Shown: in pieces, positions 23,924 through 31,825 of the stretch
Position numbering within the stretch: the stretch's first letter is position 1
Layout of the letters: every line of letters starts with the position of its first letter
NCBI GenBank assembly: GCA_029202985.1
Contig: CP119316.1
Span: forward strand, 310,001 to 374,000
Reading direction: 5' to 3'
DNA length: 64,000 nt
Source of the DNA: Candidatus Andeanibacterium colombiense
GTDB lineage: Bacteria; Pseudomonadota; Alphaproteobacteria; Sphingomonadales; Sphingomonadaceae
Position numbers and translations under genes: made by a program
The notes under the pieces: generated by a model
What the model saw: the letters and a program-made list of their open reading frames with translations, nothing else
The model's database searches: none
Told to the model about the DNA's origin: nothing

Positions 23924-25485
23924 CAGGCGGGCTCCTCGGCCGGCAGTTCCAGCCGGGGGAACACCGGGGCCGGGTTCTCGACCCGGATCGCGTGCAGCGC
24001 CGGATCCTCGGCCAGTGCGGCGAAGTCGCGCTTGTCGGCAGGGATACACAGCGCATCGAGGATCTTGGTCGAGGCGCTCGGCGTCACCGGCGAAACCGCC
24101 ACCGCAAGATCGCGAATACAGCCGCACAAGGTCGCCAATACGCGCCGCATTCGCTCGGGGTCCGTCTTGCGCAGCGCCCAGGGCGCCTGCTCGTCGACAT
24201 AGGCGTTACACGCGTAGACCGCCTGCATCCACGCCTCGAGCCCGGCAGTAAAAGCCAGTTTCTCAAAGGCTTCTGGCAGCTCCTTCGTGCAGGCTGCGCT
24301 GACCCTGGCGCGCAGTTCCTGGTCCACCGCCTCGACCGGGGCAAGTGCGGTAAAGCCGCCGTCGCAGTTCTTCGCGATGAAGCTCATCACCCGCTGGCCG
24401 AGGTTTCCGAAGCTGTTGGCCAATTCGGAATTGGCCCGCAGAACAATAGCCTCCTGCGACCAGCTGCCATCGCTTCCGAAGGTGACTTCGCGCAGGAAGA
24501 AATAGCGCAGCACGTCCACGCCGTAGCGTTCGGCCAGTTCGAGCGGATCGGTGACATTGCCGAGCGACTTCGATTCCTTCTGCCCGCGGTTGAGCAGGAA
24601 GCCGTGGCCGTACACCTGCTTCGGCAGTTCCAGCCCCGCGCTCCACAGGAACGCCGGCCAGTAGACAGCATGGAAGCGGACGATGTCCTTGCCGATCAGA
24701 TGCAGGTCTGCCGGCCAGAACTTGGCCATCTCGGGCGTCTTTTCCGGATAGCCGAGCCCGGTGAGGTAGTTGGTCAGCGCATCGACCCAGACATACATCA
24801 CATGGTCTTCCGCGCCCGGGACCTTCACCCCCCAATCGAAGCTGGTGCGGCTGACCGAGAGATCGCGCAATCCGCCTTCGACAAAGCGCAGCACCTCGTT
24901 GCGGCGGCTCTCGGGCTCGATGAAGCCGGGGTTCGAACGATAGAGTTCGAGCAGCCGGTCCTGATAGGCCGAGAGGCGGAAGAACCAGCTTTCCTCGACC
25001 GTCCATTCGACCGGGGTGCCCTGGGGCGAGAGCTTCTGGTCGCCCCCATTTCCATTTGGGCCTTCGCTCAGCTCGCTCTCGTCGTAATAGGCTTCGTCGC
25101 GGACGGAGTACCAGCCTTCGTAGCGGTCGAGGTAGAGGTCGCCATTGGCTTCCATCGCCTTCCAAAGCGCTTGGCTAGCATCGTGATGCGCCTCTTCGCT
25201 GGTGCGGATAAAGCGATCATACGAGACATCAAGTCTGTTGCACATATCCTTGAACAATGAGGAAATTTCATCGGCAAGCGCGCGCGGCGTCGTGCCGAGG
25301 TCGCGCGCCTTCTGGGCCATTTTCAAGCCGTGTTCGTCGGTTCCGGTCTGGAAGCGCACTTCGCGCCCGCGCAGGCGCTGGAAGCGTGCCATCACGTCGG
25401 CCGAGATCGCCTCATAGGCATGGCCGATATGCGGCGGACCATTGGGGTAGGAAATCGCGGTGGTCAGGTAATAAGGGTTGGCCAT
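23923..25485 (-). CDS. metG: Methionine--tRNA ligase
   Basis: 520 residues. Class I catalytic core with the HIGH motif as HIGH (PPHIGHAYEA) near residue 18 and the KMSKS loop as KESKS (QKESKSLGN). The knuckle region (YEGWYSVRDEAYYDESEL) lacks the zinc cysteines, so this is the short zinc-free MetG form. There is no C-terminal Trbp-like tRNA-binding domain. An SD-like run precedes ATG 25485. Joined to holB upstream by a 20-nt gap. Confidence 0.97.
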   Translation of the reverse strand: MANPYYLTTAISYPNGPPHIGHAYEAISADVMARFQRLRGREVRFQTGTDEHGLKMAQKARDLGTTPRALADEISSLFKDMCNRLDVSYDRFIRTSEEAHHDASQALWKAMEANGDLYLDRYEGWYSVRDEAYYDESELSEGPNGNGGDQKLSPQGTPVEWTVEESWFFRLSAYQDRLLELYRSNPGFIEPESRRNEVLRFVEGGLRDLSVSRTSFDWGVKVPGAEDHVMYVWVDALTNYLTGLGYPEKTPEMAKFWPADLHLIGKDIVRFHAVYWPAFLWSAGLELPKQVYGHGFLLNRGQKESKSLGNVTDPLELAERYGVDVLRYFFLREVTFGSDGSWSQEAIVLRANSELANSFGNLGQRVMSFIAKNCDGGFTALAPVEAVDQELRARVSAACTKELPEAFEKLAFTAGLEAWMQAVYACNAYVDEQAPWALRKTDPERMRRVLATLCGCIRDLAVAVSPVTPSASTKILDALCIPADKRDFAALAEDPALHAIRVENPAPVFPRLELPAEEPA

Positions 25486-25505
25486 CGGGCCCTTTCCAAT
25501 AGGAT

Positions 25506-26462
25506 TCAGGCCGCTTCCCTATTCATTGCCGCGGATGCGAGCAAGCTGCCGATTTCCATCGCCAGCAGGCCGGGATCGAAATTGTAGGTCGGGGCCTGCG
25601 CGGCGAGCCGGCCGAGCGCGCTATAGGCTTCGATGATGCCGGGCAGACGCGGGCGGGTGACATTGCGCATCTCGCGCCCGACCACATTGCGCGCAAGTTC
25701 GATCGCGGAGAGTTGGCGTTCGCGCGAAGGCCGGGCGCCGATCGCATCGGCCAGCGTTCCGCGCAGATCGAACTCTTCGTCGCCGTCGGTCACGATCCGC
25801 CGCATCAGCGCGGCGAGCGGCGCCAGATCCTGCGCGACAAATTCCAGCGCCGCGCCGGGCGACCCGTTGGCGGCACCGATCGCGAGTGCGCGAGCTTCGG
25901 CATTCAGCTGCGGCGCTTCGCGAGCGAGCACCGCCTCGATTTCGCTGTCCGGCGCATCGGCGAAACGCAGGATCCGGCAGCGCGAACGGATCGTCGGCAG
26001 GAGCCGCCCGGGTCGATGCGCGATAAGCAGGAAGAATGTCCCGACCGGCGGTTCCTCAAGGCTCTTGAGCAGCGCATTGGCGCCGTTCTTCTCAAGATCG
26101 TCGGCGGGATAGACGATCACGACCCGGCGACTGCCGAGCGTCGGGCGCGTGGTAAGCCGATGCTGCATCTCGCGGATCTGATTGACCGTGATGTTGCGGC
26201 GGACTTCGAACTGCTTGCCCTCGTCGCGCTTCTTTTCCTCTTTCTCGTCCTTTGGCTGATGGGTGAGGATCAATATGTCCGGATGATCGCCCGCCGGTTG
26301 CGGGATGCCCGATTCGGCGACCAGCTCGCGCGCCGCAGCGAGGGCGAAATCGAACTTTCCGATCCCGCGCTTGCCCGCCAGCAGCCAGCCGTGATGCATC
26401 CGCGGCCCGGCCAGTGCCGCCCGCCACGCCCGCCAGGGCTCTTCGTGGCCAGAATGGATCAT
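25506..26462 (-). CDS. holB: DNA polymerase III subunit delta'
   Basis: 318 residues. AAA+ clamp-loader subunit: HHGWLLAGKRGIGKFDFAL (degenerate P-loop), then PADDLEKNGANALLKSLEEPP and LLIAHRPGRLLPTIRSRCRILRF, the sensor and SRC-type region. A charged insertion (KDEKEEKKRDEGKQ) replaces much of the zinc-module region. Overlaps tmk by 4 nt; the tmk-holB-metG order is a classic replication/translation cluster. Confidence 0.95.
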   Translation of the reverse strand: MIHSGHEEPWRAWRAALAGPRMHHGWLLAGKRGIGKFDFALAAARELVAESGIPQPAGDHPDILILTHQPKDEKEEKKRDEGKQFEVRRNITVNQIREMQHRLTTRPTLGSRRVVIVYPADDLEKNGANALLKSLEEPPVGTFFLLIAHRPGRLLPTIRSRCRILRFADAPDSEIEAVLAREAPQLNAEARALAIGAANGSPGAALEFVAQDLAPLAALMRRIVTDGDEEFDLRGTLADAIGARPSRERQLSAIELARNVVGREMRNVTRPRLPGIIEAYSALGRLAAQAPTYNFDPGLLAMEIGSLLASAAMNREAA

Positions 26463-27097
26463 GCGGCATCTTCCAGCAGCGGCCGGACCGCGGCCGCGAT
26501 GCGGGCATGGATTTCGTCCGGATCACCTTCCCCGTCGATCCGGACGAAGCGCTGCGGCTCGGCCTCGGCAAAGCGGGCGAAGGCAGCCGATACGCGCGCA
26601 TGATAATCCGCGTCGCGCCCGCCGATCGCGTCGGAACCGTCGGTGTCGCGCGCCGCCAGGCGTTCCTGCGCGGTCTCGGGCAAAACTTCGATCAGCACGG
26701 TCAGATCGGGAAACAGATCTTCGCTGCCGAGCCGATGGAGCGCGAGAATATCCTCGTCGGACAATCCCCCGCCGCCGCCCTGGTAGGCGCGGGTCGAATC
26801 GATGAAGCGGTCGCAGATCACCCATTTGCCTTCGGCGAGCGCGGGACGGATCAGTTTCTCGACATGGTCCGCGCGGGCCGCGGCGAACAGCAGGGCCTCG
26901 GCCCGCGGGTTCCAGCCTTCATGCGGCGGATGCAGCAGCAGCGTACGGATCGCCTCGGCGCCGACGGTGCCGCCGGGTTCGCGGGTGCGCATGGCGTCGA
27001 TCCCGTGCCGTTCCAGCGCTTCGGCGAGCAGCCGGGCCTGGGTCGACTTGCCCGCCCCCTCTCCGCCTTCCAGCGCGATGAATTTGCCCCTGTTCAC
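26459..27097 (-). CDS. tmk: Thymidylate kinase
   Basis: 212 residues; phosphorylates dTMP to dTDP. P-loop EGGEGAGKSTQARLL, the DR-type motif REPGG, and RFIDSTRAYQGGGGG with a Gly-rich lid region. Length is normal. Overlaps dacC upstream and holB downstream by 4 nt each, so the three are cotranscribed. Confidence 0.97.
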   Translation of the reverse strand: MNRGKFIALEGGEGAGKSTQARLLAEALERHGIDAMRTREPGGTVGAEAIRTLLLHPPHEGWNPRAEALLFAAARADHVEKLIRPALAEGKWVICDRFIDSTRAYQGGGGGLSDEDILALHRLGSEDLFPDLTVLIEVLPETAQERLAARDTDGSDAIGGRDADYHARVSAAFARFAEAEPQRFVRIDGEGDPDEIHARIAAAVRPLLEDAA

Positions 27098-28251
27098 GAG
27101 AGCCAGCCTAGCACGCCGTTGCGTATCCGCTGCAGGATATTGGCCCGCGGGATATTTTCAGCCGCTTCGAGCGGAACCTCGTAGGGGGCGAAGCCGGCGA
27201 TGCGGATTTCAAGCGCGGCGACCGGTTGCCCGGCCTTGATCGGGGCTCTCAGGGGCCCGCGATAGTGCATTCTCAAGGTTACTTGAGGTTTTACCATTTT
27301 GGGCAGATCGGCGACGATATCGGCCCCCGCGCGCAGTTTCACCGAGCCTGTCGCGCCGTCCTGCACCAGCGCTTTGCCCATCGGCGATCCCTTGGCGAAA
27401 ATCACCTTCGGCTCGAATGCGCCGAAGCCCCATTCGAGGTAGTCGCGCGAGATCCGGGCGCGCAACTCGTCGCTGTCGACACCCGCGACCACCATGACCA
27501 GCCGCTGCCCGCCGCGCTGCGCGCTGCCGAGGAAATTGTAACCGGCCTCGCGGGTGAAGCCGGTCTTGATCCCGTCCGCGCCGGGTACGACCCCGGTGAT
27601 CGGATCGTGGTTGTCCTGCCCGATCCCGTCATGGCCGAACGATCGCTTGCCGAAATAGCGGCGGTAGAGATCGGGATGGCGGGTGATCAGCGCCCTTGCC
27701 AACGTCGCGAGATCGCGCGCGGTGGTATAGGTCGCTCCCTCGTCGGGCCAGCCGTTGGGTGTGCCGAAATGGCTATCGTGCATGCCAAGGTCGCCGGCGG
27801 CGCGGTTCATCAGCGCGGTCCATTTGCCGGCCGAACCGGCGGTGCCTTCCGCCAGCAGCATCGCCCCGTCATTGGCCGAGACGGTGGTGATTCCATGCAG
27901 CAGCGTATCGATGCTGACGCGCTCGCCGGCCTTGAGGAACAGGCTCGAGCCCTTGCCCGACCACTCGCGCGCCAGCCGGTCGCTCACGACATATTGGGTT
28001 TCGGGCTTGAGCCGCCCCTTGGCGAGCATCTCGAACGCCACATAGGTGGTCATCACCTTGGTGACCGAGGCGGGGAGGAAGCGCCGGTCGATGTCCCGCG
28101 CGTGGAGCGTCTGGCCCGAACTCAGGTCGATCAGCAATGCGACCGGGGCCGCGCTGTCGGAAGGCGCTGCAGCGTCCGCATGCAGGCCGGCCGGGAGGGT
28201 GAGCATGGTCCCGCCCAGCGCAAGCGCCGCAATCCTGCCGATGTGCCTCAA
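27094..28251 (-). CDS. dacC: D-alanyl-D-alanine carboxypeptidase (class C PBP, DacC/DacF type)
   Basis: 385 residues with a signal peptide (about 1-25). Serine active site: S62-x-x-K65 (ASVTKVMT), S125-A-N127 (VSANDGA), K229-T-G (GIKTGFT). A PBP5-like C-terminal beta domain (about 285-360) and a short amphipathic end (ANILQRIRNGVLGWLS) for inner-membrane attachment follow. It trims the terminal D-Ala of peptidoglycan pentapeptides. Cotranscribed with rlpA and mltB genes, which also act on the wall. Confidence 0.95.
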   Translation of the reverse strand: MRHIGRIAALALGGTMLTLPAGLHADAAAPSDSAAPVALLIDLSSGQTLHARDIDRRFLPASVTKVMTTYVAFEMLAKGRLKPETQYVVSDRLAREWSGKGSSLFLKAGERVSIDTLLHGITTVSANDGAMLLAEGTAGSAGKWTALMNRAAGDLGMHDSHFGTPNGWPDEGATYTTARDLATLARALITRHPDLYRRYFGKRSFGHDGIGQDNHDPITGVVPGADGIKTGFTREAGYNFLGSAQRGGQRLVMVVAGVDSDELRARISRDYLEWGFGAFEPKVIFAKGSPMGKALVQDGATGSVKLRAGADIVADLPKMVKPQVTLRMHYRGPLRAPIKAGQPVAALEIRIAGFAPYEVPLEAAENIPRANILQRIRNGVLGWLS

Positions 28252-28291
28252 CTCCGCTCCAGTCCTTCATGCGACCGGAACGGGGATGCTC

Positions 28292-29293
28292 CTAGTCGTC
28301 CGAATAGATTCGGGCGTCGCTATACCCGGCGGCCCTGATCTTGGCGAGCGAGGCTTCGGCCGCCTGGCGCGAGGCGTAAGGACCGGCGCGCACGCGGAAC
28401 AGCCTGCCCGAAGGCGAAACCTTGCCGCCGATGCCCTGCGCGACCTTCTCCGCACGGTCCCGCGCCGAGAATGCGCCGGCCTGGACAACAAACCCTCCCC
28501 TGGTGGCGGATCCCACCGGTCCGGCCGCCGGTTTGGAGACCGGTTTGACAGCGGGTTTGGGTGCCGGTGTCAGCGATGGCTTCGGTATCACGGGTTTGGG
28601 CGGACCCGCGGAACTGGCGGCGTCCAGCGGAGGCAACGCAAGGCCGGCCGCGCTCGACGGTCCGACGGCAGCGACCGCAAGCGGCGCACCGGGAACCGGC
28701 AACGGCCCGACATTGCCCGGCAGCTTCAGCCGCAGCACATTGACCAGCGACATCGGCGTATCCATCCGGGCAGGCGCACTCTGGCCCGAGCGCAACGCCG
28801 CCCGTTCGGGCTCCTGCGGATTGACCCGGCGCACACGCACCGGGGTCGAGGCCGAGGCCCCGAGCTGCGCCAGCGCGCCCGGCGACAGGGCGATCAGCTG
28901 ATTGCCGTCCATCGGCCCGCGCCGTTCGAGGCGGACGAGGATCGTCCGGCCGGTCTCGAGCGAGGTCACCTCGACATAGCTCGGGATCGGCAGCGTGTGG
29001 TGCGAGCCGGAGATCGTATCTCCGCCGACGGTATCGAGCGCGAGCGTCCCGACCTCGTCGTAATTCCATACGTCGGCGGGCGTATAGCTGGTGCCGGCGG
29101 CGGTATAGGGCCCTCCGACGGTTATCGGATAATCCGCCGCGGGCCCGTTGGCGGGCGTACGGAGCGGCATAGCCGGCGCCGAGGCCAGTTGATAGGCGCC
29201 GTCGCCGGACGAAGATGCCCCGCAGCCCGAAACGGACAGCGTTAACCCTAGCGCGGCGGCAAGCGCGGCAATTTTTCTATTTAACAATCTCAT
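28292..29293 (-). CDS. rlpA: RlpA-like septal lipoprotein with SPOR domain
   Basis: 333 residues. Lipobox LSVSGC with C24, a double-psi beta-barrel (about 60-145), a Pro/Ala/Lys-rich linker and a C-terminal SPOR domain (about 262-330; GFVVQAGAFSARDRAEKVAQ) that targets denuded septal glycan. In RlpA transglycosylases the catalytic pair is the His of AHxTLP and the Asp of NDRGPF. Here the His is kept (SHHTLP) but the Asp position reads R124 in LERRGPM, so activity is doubtful. ATG 29293 is chosen; six extra codons are possible. Overlaps mltB by 17 nt. Confidence 0.9.
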   Translation of the reverse strand: MRLLNRKIAALAAALGLTLSVSGCGASSSGDGAYQLASAPAMPLRTPANGPAADYPITVGGPYTAAGTSYTPADVWNYDEVGTLALDTVGGDTISGSHHTLPIPSYVEVTSLETGRTILVRLERRGPMDGNQLIALSPGALAQLGASASTPVRVRRVNPQEPERAALRSGQSAPARMDTPMSLVNVLRLKLPGNVGPLPVPGAPLAVAAVGPSSAAGLALPPLDAASSAGPPKPVIPKPSLTPAPKPAVKPVSKPAAGPVGSATRGGFVVQAGAFSARDRAEKVAQGIGGKVSPSGRLFRVRAGPYASRQAAEASLAKIRAAGYSDARIYSDD

Positions 29294-30344
29294 CTGCCAG
29301 AAGGCCCACACTCATCGCGTAGTAGTTCGAGCAGTTATATTCGAGGATAACCCTATAATTCCCGGTTAATAGCCATGCCCTTGTTCCGGGGCCGTCGGGC
29401 TGGAACAGGCTGACCATCACATTGTCGCCGATCGGCGCCTGCGGATAGACGCCGAGCTGCTTCCACTCGTTAACCGTCTTCCACTGGCTGAAACGCTCAT
29501 GCACGCGGGGGCAGACCGGGGAGACGATCTCACCCTTGTAGGCGCCGATATCGAACCCCGCCGGCACGCTCGCGCCCACGCCCCAAGGCTGTTCCGGCCG
29601 CCAGCCGGCGTCGCGGAAGTAGTTCGCGATAGACAGCAGCGTGTCGGTGCGGTTGCTCCAGATATCCTTCCGCCCGTCGCCGTCGCCGTCCACCGCGAGG
29701 CGGAGGTAGACGCTCGGGAGGAACTGCGGATTGCCGAAAGCGCCGGCATAGCTGCCGACCAGCGAGGAGCGCGGCACGCCGGTATCGGCAATCTTGAGCA
29801 CATCGACGAATTCCTGCGCGAACAGATCGCGGCGGCGCCCCTCCCAGGCAAGCGAGGCGAGCGAGCGGGCGAGATCGAAATCGCCCTTCACCGTGCCGTA
29901 ATTCGTCTCATGCCCCCAGATCGCGATCACCACCGGCGCCGGGACGCCGTAAGTGCGTTCGACCTGCCGGGCGAGATCGCCGCTGGCTGCATAGACCCGC
30001 TGACCGCCGCCGATCCGGTTGGCGTCGATATGTTGCGCAAGGTAGGGCGCGAGCGGCGGGAAGCCGCTTCCCGGGGGCCCCGCCGGCTGCGACCGGTCGA
30101 GTGCGATCACCCGGCTGTTGGGCGTGAGTCCCGCGGTCATTGACGCGATCGTCGCTTCGGATACGCCCTGCGCCCGCGCCTGCGCGGCAAGCTGCCGGAC
30201 ATAGGCGGCGAAGGACGGATCGGCCGCTCCGGCGGATGCGGCGGTCGGAAGCGGCTGCACGACTTCCTGTGCCTCCGCCCCGTTCGGCGCGGCCGCGAGA
30301 GTGAACAGCGCCGACAGGGCAAGGATATGGCTGCGAATGCTCAT
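29277..30344 (-). CDS. Lytic murein transglycosylase, MltB family
   Basis: 355 residues with a signal peptide (HILALSALFTLAAAPNGAEA). Family motifs: IWGHETNYG with catalytic E146, SYAGAFGNPQFLPSVYLRLAVDGDGDGRKDIW and SIANYFRDAGWR. It cleaves MurNAc-GlcNAc bonds with 1,6-anhydro formation in the periplasm. No lipobox is evident, so it appears soluble rather than lipid-anchored. First wall gene of the mltB-rlpA-dacC unit. Confidence 0.92.
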   Translation of the reverse strand: MSIRSHILALSALFTLAAAPNGAEAQEVVQPLPTAASAGAADPSFAAYVRQLAAQARAQGVSEATIASMTAGLTPNSRVIALDRSQPAGPPGSGFPPLAPYLAQHIDANRIGGGQRVYAASGDLARQVERTYGVPAPVVIAIWGHETNYGTVKGDFDLARSLASLAWEGRRRDLFAQEFVDVLKIADTGVPRSSLVGSYAGAFGNPQFLPSVYLRLAVDGDGDGRKDIWSNRTDTLLSIANYFRDAGWRPEQPWGVGASVPAGFDIGAYKGEIVSPVCPRVHERFSQWKTVNEWKQLGVYPQAPIGDNVMVSLFQPDGPGTRAWLLTGNYRVILEYNCSNYYAMSVGLLADEIVK

Positions 30345-30412
30345 GTCCCTACCCTGTCACAGCGGACGACTCCGGCAAAGGCCCGATCGGACGATATGCC
30401 GCTGCTTTTCGC

Positions 30413-31267
30413 TCAGTTCCCCTGCGGCGGGCCCATCGGCTTGTTCGGATCGAACGGCGGGAAGCCGCAATTCACCTGGGTGCCGCAATTGGTGACCGTG
30501 TGGACGTAGCGGATCTTGCCGTTCTCGATGCGGAACAAATGGCTGTCGGGCCGCGCATTGTCGCCCATCTTGAGGAACACATCGACCGCGCCGATGGTCT
30601 CGTCGACGACATAGACCCGGCTGGCCATCTTGATACCGGACGGCACGCCGACGTCGCAGCTGTCGGTCGGCAGGCCCTTGCCGGTATAGACACCGCCTTC
30701 GAGCCGGGCGCAGGGGGTGCCCCACGGAACCTGAACGCTCTTGTCGTTGAACAGGTCGAGATAGGCATTGGCCGCCGCGAGCAGTTCGGCGCGGGTGTTG
30801 CGCTGCGCCTCGGGGATCACGCCCCAGTTCTCGCCCTTCGCATATTTCAGCGTGTTGGCGGCGCTGAACAGCCAGTCGCCCTCGTCGGTGACGATGTTCT
30901 GGATTTGCCCGATCCCGCCGTTGAAGCCGCTGCCCATCTGGGTCGCCATCACATAGGGATGCTCGGGATCGGTCATCACCGTCTCGATCATCACCTGGCA
31001 GGTCGTGGTATCGAGAAGCTTGCGCGCGAAATCGACCTTGCGGGGCTTGGTGAACAACCCGGACAGGGTGCCGATCTTGTAATTCTCGCGATAGTCGGCC
31101 CATTCGCCGAGTTCCATCTTGAACGGATCGCCCGCTTCCAATGCATTGACCCAGCTCTGGGCCATCGTGTCGAGCTGTTCGCGGGTGCAGCCCGCCTGGG
31201 CCGAGGCCGGCGAGGCGAAGGCAAGCGCGGCGAAGGCCGAGATGGCGGCGATAGTGAGGCGTTTCAT
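30413..31267 (-). CDS. Secreted DUF8021-like protein
   Basis: 284 residues with a signal peptide (KRLTIAAISAFAALAFASPASA). The mature part has two NTF2-like halves with the pattern CTREQLDTMAQSWVNALEAGDP, PEHPYVMATQM, VTDEGDWLF, VPWGTPCARLEGGVYTG, RVYVVDETIGAVDVF and IRYVHTVTNCG. This agrees well with my memory of DUF8021, a family best known from secreted fungal proteins; function unknown. Five cysteines could form disulfides. ATG 31267 has GGGAGACC upstream. Recognition is from memory, so moderate certainty. Confidence 0.75.
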   Translation of the reverse strand: MKRLTIAAISAFAALAFASPASAQAGCTREQLDTMAQSWVNALEAGDPFKMELGEWADYRENYKIGTLSGLFTKPRKVDFARKLLDTTTCQVMIETVMTDPEHPYVMATQMGSGFNGGIGQIQNIVTDEGDWLFSAANTLKYAKGENWGVIPEAQRNTRAELLAAANAYLDLFNDKSVQVPWGTPCARLEGGVYTGKGLPTDSCDVGVPSGIKMASRVYVVDETIGAVDVFLKMGDNARPDSHLFRIENGKIRYVHTVTNCGTQVNCGFPPFDPNKPMGPPQGN

Positions 31268-31389
31268 CGCAAGGGTCTCCCAACTATCCGTCGGCGCAGT
31301 CGGGCCTGACGGATCTCCAAAATTGTTCGAACGGCGCGTCTTCGCGCTCATTGACTTTGCCTAATGGCATTGGATCGCGGTGTCACGGG

Positions 31390-31418
31390 GTGACAAGCGG
31401 CTTTGTGCGGTCTAGCGG
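31390..31418 (+). promoter_or_regulatory. Weak candidate promoter for tRNA-Ser
   Basis: GTGACA (31390-31395), 17 bp, TAGCGG (31413-31418), about 12 nt before the mature tRNA 5' end. The -10 is poor. Pattern match only. Confidence 0.3.
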
Positions 31419-31430
31419 CATTTTCTGCGC

Positions 31431-31520
31431 GGACAGGTGGCCGAGTGGTTTAAGGCAGCGGTCTTGAAAACCGCCGAGGGTGCAAGCTCTCCGTGGGTTC
31501 GAATCCCACCCTGTCCGCCA
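31431..31520 (+). tRNA. tRNA-Ser (anticodon TGA)
   Basis: 90 nt with encoded CCA. Acceptor arm GGACAGG (31431-31437) pairs with CCTGTCC (31510-31516), discriminator G. The anticodon stem GCGGT/ACCGC holds loop CTTGAAA with anticodon TGA (31465-31467). The extra arm is long, as in class II serine tRNAs, and the T-arm loop reads GTTCGAATC. It reads UCA and related serine codons. Confidence 0.97.
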
Positions 31521-31578
31521 ATTTTCTTCCTGGTCGGCCTACCGCTTCGCTACTTGAGGCCGGTCCGCCTACCGCAGG

Positions 31579-31791
31579 CTACGTACGGCCGGGAGTTTCC
31601 GGATTACCCGCCCCGCCCGGCGCGCGCTTCGCCGAGGGTTTGTCGTCCCGCGGCTGGTAGTAGCGCTCGGTATCCAGTTCCGCCTGTTCCTCCGGAGTAT
31701 CGGCGACCGCATCCGGATCGAATTTCACCTTCCCGAAATCGTCGAGGTCTTCCAACTCGTGATCGCGCTTGGCGGGCTTATCCTGTTCCAT
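31579..31791 (-). CDS. Small charged hypothetical protein
   Basis: About 70 residues from ATG 31791 (MEQDKPAKRDHELEDLDDFG), mostly acidic and hydrophilic, predicted disordered, ending in a Gly/Pro-rich tail. It lies 34 nt after the lpdA stop on the same strand. No family recognised and no good ribosome binding site, so it may not be translated. Confidence 0.45.
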   Translation of the reverse strand: MEQDKPAKRDHELEDLDDFGKVKFDPDAVADTPEEQAELDTERYYQPRDDKPSAKRAPGGAGNPETPGRT

Positions 31792-31825
31792 CTGACCGAT
31801 ACGCTGGCAAGCCCGCTTCGTTCCG

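Noticed and set aside
27274..27289. CTCAAG-GTTA-CTTGAG palindrome near the end of dacC
   Set aside because: Lies within coding sequence of a conserved domain; most likely chance.
31532..31581. Imperfect direct repeats (CCTACCGC) just after tRNA-Ser as an integration attachment site
   Set aside because: They do not duplicate the tRNA 3' end, and no integrase or island boundary is present downstream.
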